Origin: Bubalus kerabau
Lineage: Eukaryota > Chordata > Mammalia > Artiodactyla > Bovidae
Direction of reading: 5' to 3'
NCBI RefSeq assembly: GCF_029407905.1
Contig: NC_073624.1
Coordinates: 508,501-572,500, forward strand
Length of the DNA stretch: 64,000 nt
How positions within the stretch are numbered: the first letter of the stretch is position 1; each line of letters begins with the position of its first letter. Shown piece after piece: positions 36,501 through 47,900 of this stretch. Under the pieces are notes generated by a model that saw only the letters and a program-made list of their open reading frames with translations, did no database searches and was not told where the DNA came from. The position numbers were made by a program, and so were the translations under genes.

Positions 36501-37221
36501 GGCCTCTTCCCAAGACCGACCCAGGTTCCCAGTGGCCGGAGCATCCCTGGGCCCTGGATAAGAATCTGCCCACTTCGCAGGGTCTTCACTCCACACCTAG
36601 CCCCAGGACCCCGCCCAGCAGTGGTCTTCGGTGTTCCCGGGCCTCATCACTTGCAGCCTCCTTTCCCGGTCCCCACCTGGCCACTCCTCCTCCTCTCAGA
36701 CCCTGCCCACTCCCCCTCCTGGTCTCCCCTCTTCCAGGCCAGACCCCATGTCTCCTCGACGCCTAGACCGCAGCACCCCTCCACCCAGTGTGAACCAAGG
36801 GAAGGTAAAATCAATCCAGCGAGGAGAGACGTGGGGAGGTAGCCCCAGCGACCCGCAACACCTGCACGGGCTCTGCGGGGAGACCCGGGGCACCGCGCCC
36901 ACTGCGGGCCGCAGCGAGGAGGCCCGCGGCGGCTGGGTCAGCGAGGGAGACCCCAGAGGGCCCCCGCCCTTTCCGCCACTAGCCTCTGGCCTCACCTGCG
37001 AAGTTCTTGGTGAAGACCAGGGTGACCAGCAGGATGGGGACGAGCACGGTGCCGATGGTGACCACGCGGTCAAACGGCAGCTCCAGCTTGAGCTGCAGCA
37101 GCAGCGCGGCCAGCGCGCCCGCCTTGTCGTCCTGAGCGCCGGGCAGGATCAGCTCGCGCAGCTTCTCCCCGGCCAGCAGCGCCGTCGCCATGTCCGTGGA
37201 CGGCTCCAGGAGGTGGTGCAT
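30547..37221 (-). CDS. PANX2: Pannexin-2, complete coding region
   Basis: The three coding exons are 37221-36996, 32655-31225 and 30890-30547 (TGA). Junctions are GT-AG and the phases agree. They total 2001 bases, or 666 residues, a little shorter than human (677). Pannexins form large-pore channels of the plasma and internal membranes, and PANX2 is known mainly from brain. Four membrane segments are visible at about residues 53-71, 124-145, 229-247 and 285-310. Extracellular cysteines lie in YCYTPHN and GYCWTE, and the N-glycosylation sequon NFT is at 86-88. A long cytoplasmic tail (about 312-666), typical of PANX2 among pannexins, ends STVEF. A Gly/Ala-rich stretch after the DTLIAPLLD segment differs in length from human. 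The ATG at 37221 is preferred because it gives the family N terminus MHHLLE. Exon 2 is extremely GC-rich, so long antisense frames there are shadows. Confidence 0.97.
30891..31224 (-). other. PANX2: PANX2 intron 2
   Basis: A 334-bp GC-rich intron with donor GTAGGG and an acceptor ending TTTGCAG. Nothing else seen. Confidence 0.8.
34815..35193. mobile_element. Tigger1-type DNA transposon, internally deleted
   Basis: Sequences such as AATGTACATACCTTAATTAA, ACTTTATTGCTAAAAAATGC and AACATCAAAGATCACTG match the terminal parts of Tigger1-type elements, with most of the interior missing. The subterminal part ends near GCAGTGTCTGCGAAGCACAA. No transposase remains. Confidence 0.75.
35293..35505 (-). 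mobile_element. Bov-tA SINE, antisense
   Basis: BovB-tail complement (CTCAGTCGTGTCCTACTCTT) at the left and tRNA-head complement (TTTGCCACGGAGCCATCGGA) at the right. It lies in PANX2 intron 1. Confidence 0.88.
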
Positions 37222-37760
37222 GGGGGGCGCGGGGGACCCGGGGCGCGGGGCCCGCGGCGGGGGCGGGGGGCGCTCCGCCGCCGCCCTCCGGGCAGGGGTC
37301 GGGCCGCCCGGGCCGGCGCGGGCTGCGGGAGGCGCAGGGGCCGCCGCCCCCGCCTCGGCTGCAGCCCCGGCGCGTCCTTCCGGCGGGGGCGGCGGCGGGA
37401 CCCCCGCCCCGAGCGGCGGGCGGCGGCTGCGGTCCCGCCGCGGGGAGGGGGCTGTTTACCTGCGGCGACTCGCAGCGTAGCTCCGCCCCCCACCCCCCAC
37501 CTCCCCCCCGCACGCAGATGCGGCGCCGGCGATGACTTAGCAAAAAATATATAAATGAAATAAAATGAATGAACAATGACTGGTCCCTCCGCCTCCTCAG
37601 GGTGGGAAAGACGGAAAGGCCGAGCGGGTGGGGTGGCTCCCCTCTCCCGGGGCGCGGGGGCGGCGGCACGCGGAGGAAACGCGGGAAGACCTGCGGCGTC
37701 CCGGGCCCCCCTCTTCCAGCCCCGCGTCCCGGAGCCGCCCGACCGGCGGAGAGGGGTTCG
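37222..37760 (-). promoter_or_regulatory. PANX2: PANX2 promoter region
   Basis: This is a CpG island broken by an AT-rich block at 37531-37566. On the minus strand the block reads ATTTATATAT (37556-37547), a TATA-like element, followed by TGCTAAGTCATC (37542-37531), which resembles a Maf/NF-E2 or AP-1 site. If the TATA is used, transcription would start near 37520, about 300 bases before the ATG. The long C-run at 37485-37510 on the plus strand lies just downstream. Confidence 0.5.
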
Positions 37761-38470
37761 CCGCCCGCCTCCCGCAGTCCCTCTCCGCTCCCTACCGATG
37801 CCTGGCCGCCACGGTGGGCGCTTAGGCCCCCACCCACCCTGGGTGTTGCGGACACACAGGAGGGGGCTGGCACCCCTCCCCGCTCGGGGCGCGGGGCGTC
37901 TCCTCGCGGCCCCTCCACTGCAGCCGGCGTCCTCGGCGCCCACACCCCGACCCATGGCCCGGGTGGGCGTCCCCTTCCCTCGCGACACCTCCGCGCGGCC
38001 CCGAGGCCTCTCCGGCCCGGCCCCTATCACCCCGCCGCTCTATCGCCCCGTCCCTTTGCCGCTGTCAAAAGCGTTCTCCAGACCGGCCTCCGGGCACAGG
38101 CTCCGGGGTCCCTGCCACCTTCCTGACCTTCTTACCTTCCACTCGGACCCCGCGGTACCCACCCTCAGGCACCCCTCCTGCACACCCTCCTGGGTTGTCT
38201 TCGCGGCAGAGCCCAGCTGCACCTCCATGCCCACTGCCTGCAAGACTCACTTTTCACTTCACTCCTTCATGGCAGGAACCCATGCCATTGTGAGGATGTA
38301 CGGGTGGTCTTTGTAAAATACGTAGCACAGTTGGAGTTTCCACCTCATTCAGTAATTCACCCGAGCATGTTGTGAGCACCAGTGTTTGCAGGCCTTGGGT
38401 CACTGCGGCAAGCTAATTCCCTACCCTCTGCCCAGAGGTTCAGAGAGGGGGTTTATCCTGTACAAGCCTT
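37761..38470. other. Intergenic, upstream of PANX2
   Basis: CpG-rich at the left, fading into AT-richer sequence. No gene or repeat recognised. Confidence 0.5.
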
Positions 38471-38485
38471 AACTTCACACTTTTT

Positions 38486-39465
38486 TATTTTTTTATCTTT
38501 TTCACAGATTTTATTTAATCTAATTATAGAATTTTTTTCAGTTTTTTTTCTTGCCCCATCTATTTATTTTTTTTAAATTTTATTTTTAAACTTTACAATA
38601 TTGTATTGGTTTTGCCAAATATTGAAATGAATCCACCACAAGTATACATGTGTTCCCCATCCTGAACCCTCCTCCCTCCTCTCTCCCCATACCCATACCC
38701 TCCCTCTGGGTCGTCCCAGTGCACCAGCCCCAAGCATCCAGTATCGTGCATCGAACCTGGACTGGCAACTCGTTTCATACATGATATTTTACATGTTTCA
38801 ATATCATTCTTCCAAATCTTCCCACCCTCTCCCTCTCCCACAGAGTCCATAAGACTGTTCTATACATCAGTGTCTCTTTTGCTGTCTCGTACACAGGGTT
38901 ATTGTTACCATCTTTCTAAATTCCATATATATGCATTAGTATACTGTATTGGTGTTTTTCTTTCTGGCTTACTTCACTCTGTATAATAGGCTCTAGTTTC
39001 ATCCACCTCATTAGAACTGATTCAAATGTATCCTTTTTAATGGCTGAGTAATACTCCATTGTGTATATGTACCACAGCTTTCCTATCCATTCATCTGCTG
39101 ATGGACATCTAGGTTGCTTCCATGTCCTGGCTATTATAAACAGTGCTGCGATGAACATTGGGGTACACGTGTCTCTTTCCCTTCTGGTTTCCTCGGTGTG
39201 TATGCCCAGCAGTGGGATTGCTGGATCATAAGGCAGTTCTATTTCCAGTTTTTTAAGGAATCTCCTCACTGTTCACCATAGTGGCTGTACTAGTTTGCAT
39301 TCCCACCAACAGTGTAAGAGGGTTCCCTTTTCTCCACACCCTCTCCAGCATTTATTGCTTGTAGACTTTTGGATCGCAGCCATTCTGATTGGCGTGAAAT
39401 GGTACCTCATAGTGGTTTTGATTTGCATTTCTCTGATCATGAGTGATGTTGAGCATCTTTTCATG
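38486..39465 (-). mobile_element. Ruminant L1, 5'-truncated, with 15-bp target-site duplication
   Basis: Perfect direct repeats AACTTCACACTTTTT lie at 38471-38485 and 39466-39480. Minus-strand reading gives the ORF2 C terminus (39269-38916, 117 residues, with RTWKQPRCPSADEW), then 3' UTR and an A-rich tail (poly-T at 38486-38580 on the plus strand). Only one in-frame stop separates this frame from the upstream ORF2 piece (39551-39273), so the copy looks relatively young. Confidence 0.93.
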
Positions 39466-39480
39466 AACTTCACACTTTTT

Positions 39481-39925
39481 AAAAACAAACAAAACACAAA
39501 ACCTTTATGTGCCTGTGCTTTTAAAGATTTACGAATGTTCCCAAATGACACCTGCCCCTGGCTTCCAAGTCACTTACTTGTCTGCTGCTCACTGAGGGAG
39601 CTGGGCTGCCTGCTTTCAAATAACGCCCCACCCCCGCCCCCAAGCCTGACACCTCCGCCAGGGGCGGGCCCTTCCCCACAGCAGCACACCTTTCCGACTG
39701 GCTCTGCAGGATCCAGAGGTTGGCAGGTCCCCGCGCCGTCCTTTCCCCATGACTACTTAGGTAGTCATGGCCTTCCCTCTTCCCTGTACATCTGCAGGGT
39801 GGGGAAGAGTGGAAATCTACACTGAATTGGGCCGCCCTGTTGGTGACCAGGGCACATCATCCATGTCTCCTGCAATGTCCTGCTGGTTCTGCAGCTGCTT
39901 CCTGGACACATCCTAGCAGTTCCCC
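39481..39925. other. Intergenic stretch with a 10-bp hairpin
   Basis: Apart from the perfect palindrome CCATGACTAC-TTAG-GTAGTCATGG at 39747-39770, nothing is recognised. Confidence 0.55.
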
Positions 39926-39929
39926 TGTA

Positions 39930-40138
39930 AAGGGCCCCAGTCTCTGGTGTATCTTATTATTTACTTAGGTCTGTACTGGGTCTTCATTGCTGCATGGGGG
40001 TCCTTTCTAGTTGCAGCAGCTTTTCTAGAGCGTGGGCTCAGTTGCTGCGTGGCCTGTGGGATCCTCCTGAACCAGGGATTGAACCTGTGTCCCCTGCATT
40101 GGTAGGAAGATCCTTAACCACTGAGCCACCAGGGAAGT
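39930..40138 (-). mobile_element. CHR-type tRNA SINE, antisense
   Basis: The right end, CTTAACCACTGAGCCACCAG, is the complement of the CHR SINE head. The left part (GGTCTTCATTGCTGCATGGG, AGAGCGTGGGCTCAGTTGC) follows the family tail in complement. Confidence 0.75.
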
Positions 40139-40609
40139 GGCTCTGGCTTATTTTATAGTCAGCCTGGTGCAGCGAGCACTGACCTCACGGGCTCTGAGTG
40201 GGCATGTGGCCATGGCATGTGGCAGACTTGCCAATGGAGCACAGTGGGTGAGTGATGGGACCCAGTGGGCGCTGTGGAAAAGCTTGCCCATGCCTTCCCA
40301 CGGGACAGAGGGCACAGCTGGAGCCGGCGGCCCCACGCCTGCACCCGCGTGGCAGCAGCCCCTCCCATGCTGTCATCCCAGAAGACCTGGGTGTGGAGGT
40401 GACGCCCAGACCGGGCTCTGAGCTCCCCGCCCGCCCCCGCTTGGACAGAGGTGGATAACAGGGGCTGTGCCCTCCCCAGGCCCATCCAGCCCAGAGTGGG
40501 GGGCCGCCCTTCCCAAACCCAGCCTCTGGGGTGGGACGGCATTGCAGGGAGCAGACTGCCCTTTCCCACGACGATACCTTTAGACACTGAGACATTCACA
40601 CACACAGTG

Positions 40610-40805
40610 CCGACGACCCATGGGGTCTGAAGAATCGACACGACTGGACGACTAAGCATAGCACAGGGCTGACTGTGCTTTCTGTGTGTGTGCTCAGTCT
40701 TGTCCGACTCTTTGTGACCCCATGGGTAGCGGCCGGCCAGGCTCCTCTATGCACAGGATTTCCCAGGCAAGAATACTGGAGTGGGTGGTCATTTCTTCTC
40801 CAATA
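40610..40805. mobile_element. Two opposed Bov SINE fragments
   Basis: A plus-strand tail scrap at about 40612-40655 (TCGACACGACTGGACGACTA) is followed by an antisense Bov-tA tail at about 40683-40805 (GCTCAGTCTTGTCCGACTCT). Together they make a short imperfect inverted repeat. Confidence 0.75.
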
Positions 40806-41181
40806 CATTAACATGTGGCTTTTGACACATGAAAGACTTTGGGAAATTGACGGATGTTGCTACAGCAAGACGTTCTCATCTCTATTTACATGACGTTTTA
40901 TCGGTTCTTGTATCAACGAAGATGAAAAATAGGAAAAGCGTGGCTCTGAGCGCTGTCTCGTCCTGGCCCTGCGTAGTGCTCTCCCAGGAAGGCAGGTGGC
41001 TTGTTAACAGTGTGTTTCCAAGTCAGCTTTACGCCCACGTTGTTATGAAAGCTCGATGTCTGCGTGTTGTTGTGGAGCACGTAGCTAATGATCTGAGAAC
41101 ACACAGGAAGTTCTGGTTCCCAGGTTCAGGTTCATAGTCTCACAGATTGGGACAAACGAGGCCCTCGGTGCACGGCAGATA
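40806..41181. other. Intergenic, unassigned
   Basis: No gene or clear repeat seen between the Bov fragments and the Tigger element. Confidence 0.4.
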
Positions 41182-43264
41182 CAGTACGTCCCCTATACAG
41201 GAGCCTTCAAGTGGTGAGCGCTCACAGCCGTGGGCTCGTGCACGCACGTCCAGCCCCGCTGGCTCACGTCTGGTGCACAGGCCCCTGCGTGCCTCCTCTC
41301 CCAGTGCTTGTGCTTCTGTGCACCTCACTCTGCAGGACTGCGTGGAGTACAGCGGTGCAGCAGCTTTATTTCAAGGCCAGGATATCCGGAAGCAAGTGGA
41401 AAAACAGTGGTGATGTAGCTAGTACTGCTAAGAAGTGCCAAGAAATGATGATGGAAACAAAAGTGAGAATGACTGAGAGCGGAGCAAGGTGAAAGGATGG
41501 TCGCCGTCGCTCGCTCTCGTAACGTGAACCGTTCCACCATCGGCACGACTCTCAAGAGCAAGACAAGCGCAGGGGGCGTGTGGAGGCCTGCTGTGCACAC
41601 CGTGTTGAGCGTAACACTGCAGAGGCGTGGGAAAGCAATAGAGGAGACGGAGAAGCTTCTCAGCATGTGGCTGCAGGACCAGCACCCGCGTCTAGCCCCG
41701 CTCAGCTTCATGCTGATTTAAGAGAGAGCTAAAAGCCTGTGTGAAGACCTGAAGAAGACCCACAGGGGAGATTCAGAGGGTACATCCTGTAATGCCAGCC
41801 ACGGCTGATTTCACGGGCTCAAAGCTAGAGCCAGCATCAACCTTCACAACGTAAAGTGGGTGAGATATGGTGGCCGCTGGGCATTTCCTGACCTGCTCTG
41901 AGAAATTACTGATGAAGGGGCGTATTTACCAGAGCAGGTTTTTAAACTGGACGAGACAGGGCTGTACCGGAGGATGCCAGGCTGAAGTTACATCAGGGAG
42001 GAGGAAAAGCTGATGGCAGCCTAGAACGCAGCCAAGTACAGGCTGACTCTGCGGGCTGATGGCAATGCTTCCGGTAACATGAAGCTGAAGCCTCTCTTAA
42101 TTTACCACTCAGAGCCCACGAACCCTGAAAAACATAGCCAAGGGCTCTTTTCCTGTTGTGTGGAAAAGTAACCCCAAAGCCTGGTTACACCCGTCTTCCA
42201 GGACTGGTTTTCCCCCTTTATCCCAGAGGCAGAGACGTACTGTGTGGAGGAGGACGTCCCATTCCACCTTTGCTGCTGACGGGGCCCGGGGCCACCCCCG
42301 GCTCATGGACCCCTGTCATCCCAGCGTCGAAGCAGTGCATGTCACTCGTCCACCCTATGGACCAGGGAGACTTTTATTGACTTTCAAGAAGTCTCACTTA
42401 CGTCACACTTTTCATCAGGAAGTAAAGGCAACTGATGAATCAGGAACAACCTGTGACAATTCTGGAAGGACGACGACGTCTACAAGGCCACAAACGGCTG
42501 AGGTTACAGCCGTTACGACGACTGGGGTTTGAAAGAACCTTCGCCTGTAGTTCACGATTTTTGTGGATTTGAGAAGGTGGATCAGGAGTCCAAAGAGATC
42601 TTCAGCAGCTCAGTGACCCTGAGAGAGACGCCAGAGCTGGATCTGCAGGAGGATGACGTCACTCAACCCCTTGCTGTGCAACTTGGGGGCCTCACTAACG
42701 AAGACCTGAGGGAACTGAGGCCGAGAAAGGAGGGAGAGAGGCAGGAGGAAGAGGAACCGACGAACCGGGGAGTGTCCGCCTACTGGAAATGGCAGAGGAT
42801 GTTCTGTTGGAGGCGCTGTTCTTGTTTGTAGCACCGTTCAGAATGCTATGCGGGGCTACTGTGTCATCTATGATGATAAAAAAAAGAGCTATGACCCAGA
42901 CATCACTGCATGGTTTTTTCAAGGCAATAGAATTTAATCCAGCATGGAACCAGAACCTGTGCCATTGACATCAGATGTGAGTCAAACTGTGACTCGTCTC
43001 CAGTGGCTGACACTCCCTCAGCTCAGCATCTTGCGCCTCGACCTCCTCCTCATCGGTGACTCCTCCTGACTGTTCATGCGATGCCAGTCCCTGTATGCTG
43101 GCTGTCATGCTGCTTTTTATATACTATTTGTATGAAAAGTATTATAAACCTATTACAGTACAGTACTACATGGTCAACTGTGTTAGCTGGGTACCTAGGC
43201 AAACATCGTTCAACTTACGAACAGCTCTCAGAACGGAGCTTGTCCGTACGCAGGGGACTGACTG
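41182..43264 (+). pseudogene. Fossil Tigger (pogo-type) DNA transposon with decayed transposase
   Basis: The ends are imperfect inverted repeats (CAGTACGTCCCCTATAC at 41182; GTACGCAGGGGACTGACTG ending about 43264), with a TA at 41180-41181 on the left. Inside, the plus strand reads in pieces like a CENP-B/Tigger transposase. An N-terminal helix-turn-helix segment starts at 41497 (MVAVARSRNVNRSTIG), and a DDE-region segment with LDETGLY lies near 41948. C-terminal acidic pieces lie at 42529-42830. Several stops and frameshifts break it, so no protein is made. About 2.1 kb remains of a nearly complete element. Family by memory: Tigger1/2-like. Confidence 0.8.
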
Positions 43265-43804
43265 CCCTTGTCTGGAGCAGCAGAGGATGCTGGGCAGGAC
43301 AGGCCAGGCCGAGTCACGCTGCAGTAACCACGCCCGTCTCCATGCACAACACAGCAGAGGGCCGCTTCAACCTGAACTTGGGTGGTAGGTGGGCTGGGAG
43401 CTCTGCCCTGGTCAGTACCCCTCACTCTGGCAAGAGGCAGCCACTGCCAGGGCTGGGGGCACAGGCATCTTTGGAGGAAGTGGACCTGTGAGCTGCTGCA
43501 CTCAAACCCAGCAGCACTTTGTTGGCAGAGGGCTTGGCTGGTGCCAGCCCGCCATGTGCCCGGGAAGAACAGACCCCCTGTGATGGCCTCGACTTTCAAC
43601 TGAGCCCCGTCTGCACTGGGGTGCGGTTCTGTGGAGGCAGAAACAACGCGGTGCTTCCAGTTGTGAATGGACAGCTGGCCGAGGTCTTCGTCAAGTGGAC
43701 AAAGGTGAGCGTCAAATCACAATGGCTTTTTGATTCTGTTGGAGACACTGAAAAGGCTGCCATGAAAAGGTAACATTTACAACATGCTGGGGATGAGCAG
43801 CTTT
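43265..43804. other. Intergenic, unassigned
   Basis: No gene or clear repeat recognised. Confidence 0.45.
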
Positions 43805-44060
43805 TTAAATGAATTTTTGGTTGCCCTGGGTCTTCAGTGCTGTGCAAGGACTTCTCTCCAGCTGCGGCGCTCAGGCTTCTCACTGCAGCGGCTCCTCTCG
43901 GGGAGTGCGGGCTCTGGGGCGTGCGGGCTCTAGAGCGTGGGCTGAGCAGCTGTGGCGCAGGGCTCAGTTCTTCACGGCCTGTGCCGTCTTCCCAGGTCGC
44001 GCATCAAACCCATGTCTCCTGCATTGGCAGGTGGATTCTCACCCACTGGGCCTCCACTGG
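43805..44060 (-). mobile_element. CHR-type tRNA SINE, antisense
   Basis: Reads in complement as tail (GGTTGCCCTGGGTCTTCAGT) to head (CCTGCATTGGCAGGTGGATT, CACCCACTGGGCCTCCACTG). It is diverged. Confidence 0.75.
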
Positions 44061-44505
44061 GGCCCCAGTGGGAACCAGGCTGGCCCACCAGGACCTCAAC
44101 TTCCCCGCCTGTGAGCTGGGGCGAGGGCACTTCCTGTGCTCACAGCTGCCAACAAGGGACAGGCCCCTCTGGGACTGGGGGTGGCAGCAGCCGTCACAGG
44201 GCGCGTGCAGCAGGGTCCTGGGACGGCTGCGGGAACTCCACTGTGGACATTCCCTGCCTTGTCCCTCCTGCCAGACTCCACACTCCACCTTTGCAGAATT
44301 CACGGGAAGGTCTCCGCGGCCCTGCCTAGCTGCACCAGGATGTGGGTGGGCAAGATGCCTGCGCCCCCTGCCCGACGGGCCTGCCTCCGGGCAGAGCCGG
44401 CATGGGATGGGGAAGTGGCTCAAGGGCCTGGAGGACACGTGAAAGCCTGGCCTTCCCCCAATACCTACACAGCTGAGGCACACGCCTCACAGGTATCCCA
44501 CTCGA
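44061..44505. other. Intergenic, downstream of MOV10L1
   Basis: GC-rich, no feature recognised. Confidence 0.45.
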
Positions 44506-44508
44506 GCG

Positions 44509-44514
44509 TTTATT
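44509..44514 (-). terminator. MOV10L1: Poly(A) signal of MOV10L1
   Basis: AATAAA on the minus strand, 475 bases past the stop at 44989. The interval 44988 to about 44490 is taken as the 3' UTR. Confidence 0.7.
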
Positions 44515-44988
44515 TTGGCGACAGCTGCAGGCCTGCCCGGGGCGGGGCAGGCAGGTGTGGAGCTGCCCGCAGGCGGAGCGGGTGTCAGACCAGGGGCCCC
44601 ACACTCGCAGCCAAGGCTGGAGTCCAGGCAGCCTGCGTCCCAGACAGCACCCCTCGGGGGTGGAGCTGGCTTCTGGCCGCCCTTTCTCAACAGGGCTCTG
44701 CTGGGCAGGGAGGGGCGGCCACACACCCAGCCACGGCTGCAGACGCGGAGAGGCAGGGGCCAGTGGGTGGGGCTCCCTGTGGGGGCTCAGGTACCCATGG
44801 GACCACTTTGGAGGGGTTGGCGGCCGCCCCGCTTCCCAGGGTGGCTTTACGAGGGGCCCTGAAGTTTCTTATGAAGCTGTGCGAGGGAAAGGGACGCAGA
44901 CTGGAAACGTCACCCCAGGACCAGATGGAGGGTGGCTGCTGCAGCCCAGGGGGCAGGGCCGGAGTCCGTCCGCCAGGAGCCGTGGCGC

Positions 44989-47900
44989 TCACTTCTGCAG
45001 CGGCTGCAGCTCCGGCGGCAGGTTGCACCCCGTGTAGACGCCGTTGGTGATGCTGTACTCGAGCAAAGCCCCAAAGCACGGGTCCTGCTGACACATCAGG
45101 GAGCGGGCTGGTTCTCACAGCCGTCCTGCACCCCCAGGACCCGCTCCCTGAGCCCCCGGCCATGACTCACTCTGACAAGGACATGAGGGTTTCCCAGTAC
45201 GATCAGCAAGGCTTTGGGTCTGGTGATTGCAACGTTAAATCTTTTTGAGTTGGACAAGAATCCCAAAAAATATCTATCATCTTCAAATCTATCTTCATTT
45301 GACCGCACCTACAAATAGATGAATAAAAACAGTATTTAAACATTTTTGGTGTGCAAGGAATTCGATACATAAAAGCATTTAACAGCCACATGGCAGTGTG
45401 TCCTCATTTTGCAGCGCGAGGGGAGCAGGCCTCACCGCGCTGTGCACTCCCCAGGGGCGACCTCCCGTGTGGGTTTCTTCTCCTGCCTGAACTCCCTAAT
45501 CTGCCTGCAGTTAATAGCAATGCACTGGTCACTGTGGGAATTTTTAAAAGAACAATGGACTCCTCGGGGCCCAGCTGCCCTCTTTCTGATCCCGCCTCCC
45601 CCTCCTCTCCATTCCCGGCTCCCTTCTCCAAATTTAAGCACTTCTTCCTGCCGCTGCTGCTGCTAAGTCACATCAGTCGTGTCCGACTCCGTGCGACCCC
45701 ATAGACGGCAGCCCACAGGCTCCCCCGTCCCTGGGATTGTCCAGGCAAGAACACTCGACTGGGTTGCCATTTCCTTCTCCAATGCAGGAAAGGGAAAAGT
45801 GAAAGTGAAGTCGCTCAGTCGTGTCCGACTCCTAGCGACCCCATGGACTGCAGCGCACCAGGCTCCTCCGTCCATGGGATTTTCCAGGCAAGAGTACTGG
45901 GGTGGGGTGCCATTGCCTTCTCCCCAAGCACTTCTTCCTGGGACTCTGTAAAGAACGCCCTGCAGGTGAGTGCTCGAGAGGGGCCCGTGCGGGTCTGGGG
46001 CAGGCGCCTACAGTGGAGATGATGATGACCAGGTACTCCTGCCCTTGGAACTCCTCCACGGATCCAACCTTTATATCCATCAGATCAACGTTTCGCAGAA
46101 GAATTTTGATTTTCTCTACCTTTGAAAGAGATAAGATCAAAGATAAAATTTCACAAATCTGACCATTTCTTTACATATTAACAGCAAGAGCCAAATAGTA
46201 ACCAGTAAGCATCAGGGCCTTTCAACTCCTAATCACGTTTCATAATCTCTAAGTTGCTCACAGCACATGCCCTGATCTCAGATGGGGGTGCGCCGGTGGG
46301 TGCTGCCAGGAGTGGGGTTTCGCGTGAGACACGAGGGCATCTTGCGCTGCCAACAGTGGGGGGGCTCCAGGGCGCCTCCCAGGGTGGGGGGAGAGCCCCT
46401 CAGGGGACCCCACCCCCAGGGGCCTGAGCGGCCACCACAGGGAAGCCAGAAGGAAGGGGGCTGGGGAGATGTTCCTGCAGGCAGGGCAGGACCAGGTGGG
46501 GGCCTGTGGCAGAGGGGTGTCGAGATCTCCAGGCGGTGCTGGACAGAGGCTTGGCTCTCGTCAGGAGACGAGGCTGGAGGACAGGGACTTGGGGCCGCTC
46601 CTGCACGCCCAGAGGACAGGCCTTCTTGAGGCGTGTGCCCACCGCGTCTGGGGCACAGGAGCAGCGGCTGTGCAGATAAGAGGGGGGACTGGCAGAGAGG
46701 CCGGGACCCACAGACACGACTGCGCAGAGGACCTGGAGCAGCCCACACCTGCTTCCGGTAGGGCGTGATGACGCCAATGTCGCCGGCGGACACCTGGCTG
46801 GAGACGCTCCTGGCCAGCAGACAGCAGTAGCGCATGGCCTGCACGGCCTCAGCAGGGTTGAACCACGACGGGCTTCGACCCTCTCGAGCTTCGTTGCCCT
46901 GAGTCACCAGAAAGATAAGAGAATAGCTGGTCCATCAGAAAATGTCATTTTCTTGACAAGACAAGTCCTAACGATCAGAAGCCTGTGCACCACAAGCCGA
47001 GAGCAGCCTCCAGTCGCCGCAACTAGAAAAAGCTCATTCAGAGCAACGAAGACTCAGCACAGCCTACATAAATAAAGCTTAGTAAACAAGAGTATTCATT
47101 AAAAAGTAAGGCACCATTCAGGCCTGTGCTTTTCACACCCCGGAGCTCCACGTGCACAGCTCCGTGGCAGGGCACCCGCTGGGCTTTAGTCTCCATTTCC
47201 TTCTACACAACCTTCTGCATGTTGGCAAATTCCTTCCACACAGATTTTGTCATGAATAAGCTTATTGTGGCCCTTGCTCCTTCCTTCAGGATGCCCCCCT
47301 TTAATGCCCCCCTCACTGGTTTTATCCCCCACTCACTGGGAGCACTGCAGCCCATGGGGTCACAAAGAGTCAGACACAACTTAGTGACTGAACACTGCCG
47401 CCGCCGCCAGCAGCAGCAGGAGGGAGCCAGCCTACCACAGGCTCTCAGGAAACGCCTGGTGGCGGCTGGATTCAACAAGACCCACGCACAGACATGCGCA
47501 CACCCTCCTGCTGAGCCGGCCCGAAGCTCACCCGCACTCCGTGGAAGACGAGGGGGAAGCCCTTCCTGGGCAGCTTCTCCCAGCCCAGCAGGGAGGTCAC
47601 CACGGTGGGGTCCGCGCACACCTCCAGCTCTCGGTGGTAGAACAGTCTGGACGGCAGGGCCAGCAGGGCCGAGTGCGACCTATAGTTCTTCACGAGCTTT
47701 GTCACCTACGGGGGAGGTGGGGCAGGGCCTGGGCCAGAGCCCGCGGGTGCCCTGCAGCTGCCTCCGGGGAGCAGGGCCCTGCACCCGCGCCCCCTGCATC
47801 CGCGCCCACCGCCCTGTCAGCTCCTCCTGCCTCAGAAGCGCTCAGGACACCTCCATCAGGAGACAGGGCCCCCGTGGGGCTGCAGGCTGCCTCCAAGCTG

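Larger units (their letters stand above)
32656..36995 (-). other. PANX2: PANX2 intron 1
   Basis: A 4.3-kb GC-rich intron containing a Tigger relic and a Bov-tA, listed separately. No additional exon recognised. Confidence 0.7.

Noticed and set aside
41497..42831. Possible domesticated Tigger transposase gene
   Set aside because: Multiple stops and frameshifts across the DDE region; no long open frame remains.
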